Positions 50,003 through 61,436 are shown, numbered from the stretch's first letter. The stretch: DNA of 64,000 bases from Malaya genurostris (GCF_030247185.1 NC_080570.1:72543014-72607013); one strand, 5' to 3'. Numbers and translations: made by a program. Notes: generated by a model from the letters alone, not told the origin.

Positions 50003-51246
50003 ATTGTACCTTATGAGAAAAAAAGAACCGAAATTTTCATTTTAAAATTCCCGCGCTTGTCCAATCGGTAAACTTTTATTCTCTCAACGTTGGCAACACT
50101 TATATACACATTCTGTCAAATTTTGACGCATATCGTACGATTAGTTTTTGTTTGGCGTCTTTACAAAGAAGTTGAAAAATTTTCGTGTGGCGATTTTTAT
50201 AATGGATGAAAATTTAGAACAACGTGCGTGCATCAAATTTTGTGTTGCAAATGGATTTAAGTGTTCCGAAACATTGAAAATGTTAGAAAAGGCCTTTGGT
50301 GAATCGTGTCTAGGAAAAACACAGGCATACGAGTGGTATAAACGCTTCAAAGGTGGTCGTACAAGCTTGGATCATGATGAGATCCCTGGCCGCCCAACAA
50401 CATCTGTTACTGAAGAAAACATTGAATTGGCGAAGCAAATTGTGTTGCAAAATCGTTCTGTACCGATTAGAGAGATTGCTGTGTTGTTGGGCATCTCTTA
50501 TGGATCAGCCGAACACATTTTAACTGATGTTTTGGGTTTGAAACGCGTCGCTTCTCGGCTGGTGCCAAAAAAGATGAATTTCATTCAAAAACAGCGTCGT
50601 GTTGATGTGGCCAAAGAGATGATTTCCAACGCAGATAGTGACCCCACATTCATCGAATGCATCATAACTGGTGATGAGGTGTGGATCTATGAATATGACG
50701 TCGAAACCGCACAACAATCGCAAATTGTGTCGCAAAATCGTTCTGTACCGATTAGAGAGATTGCTGTGTTGTTGGGCATCTCTTATGGATCAGCCGAACA
50801 CATTTTAACTGATGTTTTGGGTTTGAAACGCGTCGCTTCTCGGCTGGTGCCAAAAAAGATGAATTTCATTCAAAAACAGAGTCGTGTTGATGTGGCCAAA
50901 GAGATGATTTCCAACGCAGATAGTGACCCCACATTCATCGAATGCATCATAACTGGTGATGAGGTGTGGATCTATGAATATGACGTCGAAACCGCACAAC
51001 AATCGACCGAATGGCGCTTCGAAGGCGAGCCGTTCTAAATTTTCATCCATTATAAAAGTCGTCACACGAAAATGTTTCAACTTTTTTGTATAGACGCCAA
51101 ACACTAATCGTACGATATGCGTCAAAATTTGACAGAATGTGTATAAAAGTGTTGCCAACGTTGAGAGAATAAAAGTTTACCGATTGGACAAGCGCGGGAA
51201 TTTTAAAATGAAAATTCCGGTTCTTTTTTGATCATAAGGTAATATC
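50003..51246 (+). mobile_element. Mariner (DD34D-type) relic with mirrored 5' ends
   Basis: About 215 bp at the left (50003-50220) recur in inverse orientation at the right (51032-51246), with a few mismatches and a small indel. The right arm includes the reversed start codon region. Normal mariner terminal repeats are about 30 bp, so the right end here is a copy of the left end rather than the original 3' end. The transposase 3' half is missing. Confidence 0.8.
50202..51038 (+). pseudogene. Mariner transposase, duplicated inside and lacking its C-terminal half
   Basis: ATG 50202 starts MDENLEQRACIKFCV. The DNA-binding part shows KTQAYEWYKRFKGGRTS and DEIPGRP, mariner hallmarks, and a second helix-turn-helix (VPIREIAVLLGISYGSAEHI). 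The first catalytic Asp lies in IITGDEVWIYEYD. Then 50436-50720 is repeated in frame as 50721-51005 (95 codons), giving a second HTH and a second catalytic Asp block. After TEWRFEGEP the frame enters the inverted arm and stops at 51038. The second and third catalytic residues are absent, so it cannot transpose itself. Confidence 0.8.
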
Positions 51247-51600
51247 ACAATCGATGTTTAATCCCTATTTTGTTTTCTTCGAGTCTAGAATAGTGCATAG
51301 AACAAAAAAGACTATTCTGTTTTTCATTATTTTTGTCAGCAAGTAGTTTAAAAAAAAGTAATACCCTGGTTTTATTTATGTTTTATACACTTCTTGCGAC
51401 TCCATAGTGTGATCCCCATATTTAAGCCAACAAAAGTTTTTTAGGTTGCATTTCCGTTATCATAACATTAGGAAAACCTACCGATAGCTATCTGAATCAA
51501 TGCAGAAATTATATGTTATAATCTTATAATATTGTTATTGCTACATCAATTAACCGTAACGATTTACATATACGCTTACGTTTTTATAATGGTTTCGCAA
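51247..51600. other. No feature seen
   Basis: AT-rich flank of the mariner relic. Confidence 0.4.
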
Positions 51601-51604
51601 CCTT

Positions 51605-52090
51605 TTTTCAACTAGTAGCTAAAACCATAGCTGTGATTAAAGATATGTTAGAATCAAGTAACGATAACTTACAAATGACAGCTAGTCCAATGTTTATAAT
51701 ATAAAGAAACACTGCCGTCACCTTGTTTAAACCAGCATAACATAAAAAACATGTTCGTTCTTTTGTTGCAACATAGTTGGGCCTAGTGGTATCAGAACTA
51801 GTTACGGGTTGCTACTATTGAAGTCAAATAAACTTATTTCCAACTAGTAGCTAGAAGCATAGTTGTTATTGAAGATATGTTTGGATTAAGTAACGATAGC
51901 TTATAATTTATAATTAATTCAATATGACAAAAAGATGTGGTGATTTGAAACCTAATAACTATTTCGTAACTGTTATGAAGAAACATTGCTGTCACTTTTT
52001 TTTAACCAGTATAACATAAAAACATATTCGTGCTCTTGTTGCAACATAGTTTGGACTTAGTCGCATCAGAACTAGTTACGGATTGCTACT
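51605..52090. repeat. Diverged tandem duplication, unit about 230-275 bp
   Basis: CAACTAGTAGCTA, AAGATATGTT, AAGTAACGATA, CATTGCTGTCAC, CAGTATAACATAAAAA, TTGTTGCAACATAGTT and TCAGAACTAGTTACGG occur twice in the same order with insertions and substitutions. Function unknown. Confidence 0.6.
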
Positions 52091-52105
52091 TGGGTAGTGT
52101 TAAGA

Positions 52106-52290
52106 CAGACTCTGTCAGCTTAGAGTCTCTTCAGTTCAGCTTTGCAATCACACGGTATCACATTGGACATATCTTGTTAATTGTATTGGTACCCAGTGCT
52201 GTTATTATGGCGCGCACGAATTTGACATTTATCTCACCAACTTGTGTATACGAGATACGATGCGGACGCACCTGAGAGCACCATGCTCGC
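52106..52290 (+). repeat. Unnamed dispersed repeat, copy 2
   Basis: Aligned with the reverse complement of 12388-12579; shares GGCGCGCACGAATTTGAC and the end CATGCTCGCAAAAAA. Neither copy shows terminal inverted repeats. Confidence 0.6.
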
Positions 52291-54602
52291 AAAAAAGTAA
52301 GTCACTTGCGATTTGTGTTGTAAAATGTGAGAGGTGGAATTCTTAATAATATGATTTCTTTGAGAGAAGTAGTAGTAATTAGTGAAAGAAAAGTTGAGAA
52401 AACTGGTATTCTGTCTGTGTAAGTCAGAAAATCTGGTTTTGACAATTCTAGTTGGGATGGTTCTAATGCCAAATATTTCGTTCAGTATGAATAATTGAAA
52501 AAGTTTATCTGCAGTGTGTACAGATGTGATAAAAAATGACAAGTGATCTACTGGAATTAGATGGATAATGTCAACAAATAAGGTATGCGTACAGCCAAAT
52601 CTAGCCATGGTTTATGAGACACATTTTTGTCAATATAAAAATGTAACCAATACCGATAACACATGGCCATTGTGCGTGTGTACGGTTTGACAAACGATTT
52701 ATTGTTCTTGAAGTATTGAAAAAGAAACTCAAAAGAACATGGTTTGGTAAGTTATTTGTAGCTGTGATTTGAAGAGCAAAATCTTCATAACTATAGGTAG
52801 GCTTAATCACCAGGTTTATGTGAACGAGTGTCTGCAAAAGCGGAAACTTCCAAAACTTCCAACGAATATATGACAAACTTCGTACAAAAATTTGATAGAA
52901 AATGTGCAGCACATAAACATGCACTATCGAGCTGCTAATACGTGAAAAATATTACTTGCTAATCACTATGCTTTCAATCATATCGCACACCAAAGTAATA
53001 ACAAATATGGCGTATGATTTTGTTGCTTGTTTGCTTTTTATAGCTTTATACGGTAGACTATTTAGCGAAAAATTCGCTAGTCTGAAATTGCTGATCGTTC
53101 AAAACAATTTATTTAAAATTTATTTATTACTATCTTATAGAAAATACTTTCCGGTAAACAATATTTATTTATTTATTTAACTAATTATTAACATTCGGAA
53201 ACTAAACATGTTGAAGACGCAAAATTTGATGCGGAGAATCAGTTATTTTGAGCAAACGTATTAATTATAAAAAAAAATGGGGATCATTTCAGTAATATCA
53301 CTGAAAAACAAAGACATCAACATGTCCAAGTAGTCCATTTAAGGGTTTAAAATTTAGAAGTTAAAGTCCTTATAATTCACACCGTGGAAATATAACGATT
53401 TCAGTTAATTTCAAGGTATAGGAGATATCTATGATGCACAGTAAATCCGGTAAATATGATTACAGGTTTAGGTAAATTGTGACACTGCCGGTTAAATAAC
53501 CAGGGCAGTTTACAGAGTTCGTTAGAATCCGATATTGTATGTCAAAAATAACGGATCTTTCGCTGTTTACCGTACTACCGACAATATTCGGTAATTTTTA
53601 TTACCGGATTCTACCAGATTGTTTAAGTGTGTAGAAGAGATGATGAATTGATTGTAGCCAAATAAAATAAAATAACTTTGTACGACTAACGAGATAAATT
53701 CAAATCCTATACCACGAAACAGACGAGGATACAAAATGCAATTTTTTTTATGTAACTCAAACTTTACATGAATTTTGCTTTGCTCAACAGAAAATAAGAT
53801 AATCGATGTTTCATCCCGTGCTAGTAGACCGCATCTGTAAAAATGCATAATTACCCATGCTAGCAGATTTGCATAAATTTTTTCCCCGAAAACTGATATT
53901 AATTCTTCTAGTCACAAAGGACAAACATCCATGAAAGAGTTAATGCCTTCTCAAACCAGTTGAAAATTGAATGACCATGATTTGCAATAGCGTCACCTGT
54001 GTACACGGAACCTGTCAATGTAGTTATGTTTCCTTTTGCCTACTTATGGTTTCGTGGCTGTGTACGAAGCTGAAATGGGAACTTTATTGCCCTCCAGGTA
54101 AGTTTTTATGACCCGATGGGCTAAGAGCTTTTTTTCCGTACAGTCTCGTCTTGATTATCCTTGAACTTCTCTTGTGAGCACTGTGTATCTCCATCGTATG
54201 GCAAAATGATGAATAGTGTTTTAAAATGTCGTTTGCATGGACAGAAATGGATTAATCTTGAGTCATAAATCAGGAAGAAGTTTTCTGAATAATTTATATA
54301 ATGTTTTTTTTTCGTAATGATTTAAACACAATATTAACTATACAACATTACAGCTTATGCTCATGCAATTTTTGTGAAGTTTCAAAATATTTGTAATACA
54401 TTTATTATGCCTTTCTAATGAACATAAATGCTACTAAGTGATACTCTAAAAACCATTGAATTCTTTCAATTTTTGACTTTGCGGAGCTTTCCTAAAGTTT
54501 ATTCCAGGGCTGCCGAAATTAGTTGTTAACTATCAAAAGGACACGACATACGACAGTCTAACGTCAATGTTCAAGTCTTGTTATTTAAATTTGGTATACA
54601 TA
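52291..54602. other. No gene; CGGTAA-rich MITE-like tract at about 53445-53635
   Basis: The tract around 53445-53635 is dense in CCGGTAAAT/TTACCG motifs and ends TTTAAGTGTGTAG, like the tracts near 2.3 and 33.5 kb. Elsewhere nothing recognised. Confidence 0.35.
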
Positions 54603-54765
54603 TTTAACCCGGGTTGGCGGTTCAATGCACGGGGCACTGGTCTTACAAACCAGTTGTCAGTAGGATCATAGTATTAGCCAGTATTCTGTACGCTAAGAAT
54701 CGGTTGCGAAGTCTGTTGACCAAAATCCACAAAAGGAATGTAATGTCATTTAAAAAAAAAAATGC
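54603..54765 (+). repeat. tRNA-derived SINE (SINE200-like), internally shortened
   Basis: GGGTTGGCGGTTCAATGCAC, CTGGTCTTACAAACCAG, then GCTAAGAATCGGTTGCGAAG and AGGAATGTAATGTCATT. Compared with 18007 it lacks the B-box segment and has an A-rich end. Confidence 0.7.
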
Positions 54766-55390
54766 TTCAGAATTATGCACCTTTTTGAAAACAGGCATCA
54801 ATCGGTCATTTTATAACTGATACTTCTCATCCACTTGATCAACATCGAAACGGAAAATCTGAAAATAAAAATAACGCATAATATTGAATAAGAGCACATG
54901 GTATCATATTACAATTCAGTTAAATATATGTGCCAGCAATTTCTTGGGCTGTGAACCATTTCTCGAATGACTTGTGGTTAAAATCTGACAATCGAGTAGT
55001 TACTTCATTATCAAAAATAACTCTGCTCGTGAGCATGATTGTTTCTGAGAGTTCGATACATATATTCAGATTCTCGAACTTGCAAAAAAGCTCAAGTTTC
55101 CATTATCTTGTCTTCTGTGTAAATTGATTTTATACTATCCGCTTAGTAAAATATTGTAACATGAAGTATGAATATTTTCCTCAATAATTATTTTAATTCA
55201 GAACTGAGTTGCGCTTTTAGTCAAATTCAACTATTCGAACTATTGAAATGTCAAATTATAACTAAAAGTTAAAATTATTTACGAAATGATTCAGAGCCTT
55301 AGTAAAATACGTGAGCTTCATTTCTATTTAACCACTCGTTCTTTGACATTTGGGAACGGGGAGACCAAGGAACGGTATAACGGTAATAAA
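54766..55390. other. No feature seen
   Basis: AT-rich, no supported gene. Confidence 0.4.
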
Positions 55391-55651
55391 GAAGACCGGG
55401 GCGAAAATAACCAGTCGCAACAATTCGAACACTAAATGTAACATCCCATCGACTAAGTCCTCTCTACGTAGGCTCGAGCGTTAACTACAATTGGCTTATG
55501 TTTATTCGACATACCGTCCAGGCAGTTGAGCCTCAGTAGTCGGTGAGTGCGAAAGTTTCAATTTTTTCACCAAAAGTGAAATTTTCTAATTGTAGAATTT
55601 TTGGCTTGTAGAATATATTTCCAGGAACAAATGGAAATATATTCTACAAGC
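55391..55651 (-). mobile_element. Partial MITE related to 49016-49300, with terminal hairpin
   Basis: GAAGACCGGGGCGAAAATAA matches the MITE terminus and the body aligns to 49070-49290 in inverse orientation. The other end closes in a 19-bp perfect hairpin (GCTTGTAGAATATATTTCC and complement) at about 55604-55651. Confidence 0.55.
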
Positions 55652-56841
55652 AGGAATTGTTTTCAGCTAATAATGATGCGCTGAATCGAATGGCACTAGT
55701 GGTTTTTATGATAAAATAATTTTTGTTTGTGTTATGACCTCACAAAACAATGGGGTCACACAAATAGTGGTTCGAAAATGGCCACCTATTGGTGGGGCGG
55801 AAACTGCCACTAGACTTGGTCTGAATCGTAAATATATTGTTGGTTTTAGTGAAAACTTGCTAATTTTATGAAGCTCGTTACTATTTTCGAGTACGTATCA
55901 ACAAAATAGTCCAACAATCCCCAAATTACGGACGTAATCGATAATCAGAAATACTATATTACCTACGACGTGTGTACATTTCTAAACGTTTCTAAAGCAC
56001 ATTTGCCATCGGTAGCATAAAAGATGAGCGAAGATTTCCAACCATCGAATTATGGGAAATGTATCATTTGTATAGTTATAATCTATTGGTACAAAAGATG
56101 TGAGGTTTTATGCCTACTGGAGAGAGAGTTAAAATTTTGGCGATACTTAGCTCCAGTGAGCTTTTCCCTGCTCCAAATAAACAAATTGTTTGGACAAATA
56201 CTGCGTTTACTGAGACAAATTTATTAAACAAATTTTAATTTTCGGCACTAATCAATTCATAATGTCGGTCTACCTCTCAGAAAAATGTAATATTAGTCCA
56301 CCACTAAGAAAAATGAGGAAAATAAATCCAAAAACTAACTTTCCAAAGAGAATACTCTCAGGCCTAAATGGGATTTTGAAAGGCTTTTGTGGTTATCAGA
56401 ACTAAATTACTATCCGTTACTAGTAGTCTCTCCATATAAAAGTGACGTTTCTGATTTATTGGAAAACTAGGGCTCATAAAAAGTTGGATTAGAGACAGAA
56501 TCTCATGACCCGAAAAATGTAGACAGCTTATTACGAAATACTACCATTATCAATAGTTAAAATTATTGCTTCTCCATCACTGTATAATAATTCCAATTTA
56601 ATTCATAGTATGTCACATGACATTCTCAAAATTATCGTTGAAAAACCGTTTAACGACACATTGTAAAACCGCGCGAAACTTAACATCTCTCTAACAAAAA
56701 TTCTATATAGTTCATAATGCAGCATTCATAGTTCCAAAAATTTAAAATTTGTGACACAATTTATCTCAGTTAGAAATGTACAATGCATAACGCGGAAATG
56801 TTATCTATAAACAAGCATCAACAATCAAAACGAAATCTCAC
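55652..56841. other. No feature seen
   Basis: AT-rich, no supported gene; on the minus strand this would be intron if the exon call at 56842 is right. Confidence 0.35.
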
Positions 56842-57320
56842 CTGTAGTTCTAATCCTCAATAATTTTTTTTTTGAAGTCCGGCAGTTGTATTTGACAACT
56901 TATTCCGTAGGCAAGACTTCCTGCAATCCGTGTTATTCTCGCGTCTGCTCGAAAACAATCACAATTCACTTCACTTTCGTTTGACTTTTTCCAACGTCAC
57001 TATCAACTTCCCTCACCTTTCTTGATGCTACCATTTATTTTTGTTTTACATAAAACACCTTATTTTTAGCAACAACAGCAAAACACACTCTGTTCCCCGT
57101 GAAGTAGTTTAAAATAACTCCTTTCTAGGACTGCGAAACACACTTCACCTCATTTTCTCTGTCCATACACTCGGTCGAAGAGCGGGCCTTTTCGTCTTGG
57201 AATCTGCGGCTGATGTGAGTTTCGGCGGCCTAGCAGTGGATAGGTTATGACGGCAGTAAGCACTTTTCTTTCCTACGTTTTCCTTCTGCGGCTCTTCATA
57301 GCTGACACTCGTGGCTGAAA
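56842..57320 (-). other. Candidate non-coding first exon / promoter of an unidentified gene
   Basis: This stretch is less AT-rich and not visibly repeated. On the minus strand it ends ACAG followed by GTGAGA at 56841-56836, a near-consensus splice donor. I see no long frame, so it would be 5' UTR. The 5' boundary is a guess. It could belong to a gene continuing leftwards in this window or beyond; a link to tsl, 42 kb away, cannot be excluded. Confidence 0.3.
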
Positions 57321-57769
57321 AGAGAAAAACGGTGTGTATGAGTGGAAGTGATTACTGTTTGATGGACTTAGAAAGAGGCCCTGCAAGTTAAATTCTAATA
57401 CTGGTGTTTACACTCCCTCTATATCCAAAACTCCTAATCCAAATATCGATGCAATAATTATTTTCAATTGTTTTCTACCATTCGATTGATGTATTTCCAG
57501 CATAACCTTGCCCGGCATGTTCAAGTTCAAAGAGACTATTTAATTAATACTAGAGCCGAAGAATAGCAATTAAGTTCAATTCAGCTTCCGCTATCGATTA
57601 GCTTTTAGATCTAAAATGAAATTATTCTGAGTTGACCAATGTTTTTGAGATGAATGTTTTCTTTTAGCTTTTCTTATATAGATTATAAAAATTTTGCTTT
57701 TCATTTGAAGTTGAAGAAAATCAAATAAGTGGTCTCTAAAAAAATCTAGTGGCCTTTTTTTCTAATTGC

Positions 57770-58350
57770 CTTTCTCGACAGAAAGGTAATAGAATTGCTG
57801 GAAAACCGACATTCGAACGAAGACTCGGAGGCCCATAGTGTTATATACCGTTCGACTCAGCTCGACTAGATCGGAAAATGTCTGTGCGAGTATGTGTGTA
57901 TGTAGGTGTGATGGCTGAACCGATTTTAACAAACTTAGGCTAGAAAGCTATGGAGCCATGGATCAAGTTCGAAAATTAAATGGCTGCGAATTCTGTTTCC
58001 GGAGATATTATGGTATAAGTGACGTAATCGATAAAACACGTTGTTTATATACCGCTCAATTTTCTCAATTTTTCTTTCGAAGATTAAATGGCAGTGATTT
58101 CTGGTTCCCTAGATATAATGGTTTAAGAGACGTAACCGACAAAACGCGTTATTTTATTTCGGCTCAATTGTCTCACAGATGGCTGAACCGATTTAAACAA
58201 ACTTAGGCTTGTTTCAAAGCTGTTATTGAGCTTTTGTTCAAGTTGGGAAATTAAATGGTTGTGATTTCTAGTTCAGGATACATTATGGTATAAACGGCGT
58301 AACCAACAAAACGCCTTTCTTGCCGCTCATTTTTCTCTATTTCCGCCTTT
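57770..58350 (+). repeat. Dispersed culicid-type repeat with degenerate internal tandem copies
   Basis: Starts GCCTTTCTCGACAGAAAGG, then CGTTCGACTCAGCTCGAC and three diverged copies of the block AATGGC..GTTTCC..ATTATGGTATAAGTGACGTAA, related to the 168-bp unit at 45853. Confidence 0.6.
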
Positions 58351-58840
58351 TTTTCTCCGATGGCTGCACCGATATCTTCAAGATTCGGTTGATTATCTAA
58401 GCCTATGGTGTTCTTTGCTGTATCTAACAAAAATTTCCATGTAGTTCGATCCATGGCCGCTCTTCGCCAGTCACTTAAGGCCCGGATACGTCCTAAATCC
58501 CCCTCTACTTGTTCGATCCACCTTGCTCTCTTTCAAGATTTCATTCTCACTGGGTTGCCGTCCGGCATCCTAATGACATACTCAGTCCATCGTAGCCGTC
58601 GAATATTAGCTGTCCGTACGATAGGTGGTTCTCCAAGCAGCTGCTGTAAGTCGTGGTTCATACGCCATCTTCACATTCCATCTTCCATCTGTACTTCGCC
58701 CTACATGGTCCGCAGCACCTTTCTTTCCAAAACAGGACGCTTTGATCCTCTGCAAACATAGTCCAGGTCTCGTCGCCGTAGAGAACAATCGGTCTAAGTA
58801 GCGTTTTTCAAATGGTTAATTTCGTGCGGTGACGTACTTA

Positions 58841-59991
58841 TTTTTTTTATTTAAAAAATATTCTATTCAGGCCTATTTGCGTACAAGCTTTACGTGGCCG
58901 ATTGAGCTGAGTTTTTAGATAATTTCTTTTTTGTATTGGATCTCGTTGTCACCCTTTTTCTAGGGGGAGAGGAGCTTCCATTTCCTTCCTGCGAGTATTG
59001 AGGGGCAGTTTGTTCGCGGTTCGTCTCGTCATCCATTGCCGCATCGGTATTGTTGTGGATTTCGTTGCTAGTTGATGTAGATGCGGCTTGTTGTACATTG
59101 TTTGCAATTGCTGGTTGGTTGGATGGTAAGTTGTTAACTGCAGCTGGTGTACTTTGTTCTATAGGGGATACGTTGGATGGTTTCGTTGAAGGGTTTCGTT
59201 GCTTCACTGTTGTTGGTGACTGTCACAGGTGTACTGGGGTTGCTTGGGGTTGGTGTGAAGGAAGCACCGTTGTCCTTTGGTATTTGTCTCCTTGTCCGGT
59301 TTATCACATGGCTTACAGTAGTGAACAGCTTTTTGGCAATATTGACATGTGGCCATCTGATTGTCATAGGTAACAAGTGATTTGCACGGGATTCTTGTAT
59401 CCTGACCGAATGTCACATAAGAAGGTATAGGCCTCCTCAAGCGAATGCGTAACAAACGTACGCCATTTAGAATACCGGGGAAAAAATTCTTCCACTTTTC
59501 TTTTTCGATAGAGAGAATCTCTCCGTATTGGGACATGGTTTTGCGAATATAAGGATCGATGACGCTTGAGGGAAGATCATGCACACGCACTTCTATAGCA
59601 CTATCTTCCATATATACTGGAATGTTGTGTTGATATTTTCATGCTCCACATAGTGCACATTATTATTGTCTTTAGCGAATTGAATTGCATCCAACTCTAT
59701 ATAGAACTGGATATAAACAACATTATTGGTCTTATTGCATTGAAGTAAATGCACACGTTTAATGTCAAGATGCATTTGCTTCTTAAGCAAACCTTCAAGT
59801 TCTCGTATCGAAGGTCGAATTTTGCACTGCTTGAAGTCAACAATAATTGTATTCTTTCGTGTCGGCGGTAGCTTTTGTTCGTTTGGTCCACTCATTTTCG
59901 AGGTCTATTGTTCACCACACAATACTGTACTTGGTTTCTTCCATCCCCAACGTAAACGGTTTTGTTTTATCGACTGACTTGGATGCGAACT
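58841..59991 (-). mobile_element. Gag-only retro-element with 12-bp target duplication
   Basis: Flanked by GTGACGTACTTA at 58829-58840 and 59992-60003. On the minus strand it has a short leader, a gag-like frame, and ends GTACGCAAATAGGCCTGAATAGAA plus an A-rich tail, so it moved through RNA. No RT is present; it resembles a half-LINE that depends on a partner. A deleted relative lies at 16092. Confidence 0.75.
58890..59895 (-). pseudogene. Gag-like ORF of the retro-element, frameshifted
   Basis: ATG 59895 starts MSGPNEQKLPPTRKNTIIVD; a frameshift near 59615 leads into MEDSAIEVRVHDLPSS and YGEILSIEKEKWKNFFPG. A zinc knuckle CX2CX4HX4C (CQYCQKAVHYCKPC) is at about 59330. A second shift near 59210 leads into a Ser/Thr/Asn-rich tail ending with basic residues (PPRKRVTTRSNTKKK) and a stop at 58890. 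It resembles ORF1 nucleic-acid-binding proteins of mosquito LINEs. Confidence 0.65.
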
Positions 59992-60879
59992 GTGACGTAC
60001 TTAACTCCTTTTGGGGTTATTCTAAATCCAAAGTACGCATGAATTCCAGTAAAAATATGACTCTAAATCTCTCTACTGATATCATTATCGGCGGTCACGA
60101 GTGAGCCCAAATACAAGAACTCGTCAACAACCTCGATATCGTCCCGTCTATCAATATTTAGGTGGGAGGCGTCGTGTTTCTTCCGTAGAGCCTCTTCCTC
60201 TCATGTATTTTGTTTCCGACGCACTCATAGCCAGTTCGATACGTCTAGCTTCAGCTTTCACTCCGAGTTATGTTTCCGTCATCTTCTAAATATCAATGTC
60301 GTCAGCGACGCCAAAAAGCTGTTCGGCGTTTCGGAAGATCGTACCACTCGTGTCGATCCTCGCTCTTCGAATCACACTTTGCAAAGGTAATATAGCACAA
60401 GAGACAAGAGAGTCCATCACCTTGCCGAGACTGTCCATGATAATCGAACTTAACGCATCACTCCATCACCAATCGCGTCAGATAATCTGGAAAACCGTAT
60501 TCGTTCATAATCTGCTATAACTGTTCTTGGGATTAGGGTCATTTCGCCGAATCCTGAAATCGTCTTAAAATCGTAATTGGAATTCATTTAAAATAAAGAC
60601 AAATGAAAGATGATAGAGTAACGCCCATTTTGTTGACCTACAATTGGACTTCTTGAATAAAGATTGATTCTTGTATTGTTGAATAAAGATTGATTCATGA
60701 ACCTCAGAACGGAGTTCCCAAGAAAACTTGTTGACTATTAGCAATTCGATAGGTGTATCTACCAGGCAAATGTATGTGAAATTTTCCGTTTAAAAAGGGA
60801 AAATGAAAAAATATCTAATGCGGCTACGCCACATCGTTTTGGCTTTGTGCCGCCGAACCATCTTGGCTTCGGTTATGTG

Positions 60880-61051
60880 GCTGCGCCAATTGTGTGTGTG
60901 TCTGTATGTGTGTTGTCAACTAAGAGGTCGAGATCTCAGAGATGGCTGGACAGATTTTGATCAAACTAGTCGCAAATGAAAGGTCTCCCCGTCACCCAGA
61001 ACGCTATTGAATGACTAAATTTCTGTTTGAGCTGTTAGTAGAATGTTGTCA
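60880..61051 (+). repeat. Fragment of the dispersed culicid-type repeat
   Basis: (TG)n-like start, CAGAGATGGCTGGACAGATTTTG and CAAATGAAAGGTCTCC are blocks of this repeat type. Confidence 0.5.
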
Positions 61052-61436
61052 CTAATAGTACTGTTGTTGTACCGTTGAATTCCACTATGTTATATCACGT
61101 CATTACACTCTCACAAAGTCACTATTTTCACAGTCACTATTTTTCCGAAAGTGTATCAAACGTTATAATACAGATACGTATTTCGGAATGCTATTTGCAT
61201 CCTTCTTCAGTGTATCGGTTTTATAAGTTTATTTAATAAAATTTAATAAAATATAATAAACTTATAAAACCGATACACTGAAGAAGGATGCAAATAGCAT
61301 TCCGAAATACGTATCTGTATTATAACGTTTGATACACTTTCGGAAAAATAGTGACTGTGAAAATAGTGACTTTGTGAGAGTGTAATGACGTGATATAACA
61401 TAGTGGAATTCAACGGTACAACAACAGTACTATTAG
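61052..61436. repeat. Near-perfect 385-bp palindrome
   Basis: 61052-61233 and 61255-61436 appear to be exact reverse complements (182-bp arms), separated by 21 bp of A/T-rich sequence. Each arm contains GATACACTGAAGAAGG..ATTCCGAAATACGTATCTG. The arm sequence is not seen elsewhere in the window. Confidence 0.85.

Larger units (their letters stand above)
58351..60520 (-). pseudogene. LINE reverse transcriptase remnant (RTE/CR1-like type), split by an insertion
   Basis: Minus-strand translation outside 58841-60003 shows, in several frames, VADDIDI (RT catalytic Asp pair, about 60310), TKYMRGRG, then on the other side YGDETWTMFAE (about 58770) and RRLRW-type and DQVE-type traces. The order RT core, Y-G-x-E-T-W, C-terminal part is typical of non-LTR RTs. 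Many stops and frameshifts; no start or tail found. Dead. Confidence 0.6.

Noticed and set aside
50805..51158. Minus-strand mariner frame as a second transposase gene
   Set aside because: It is only the inverted 5' arm reading into the antisense of the duplicated block.
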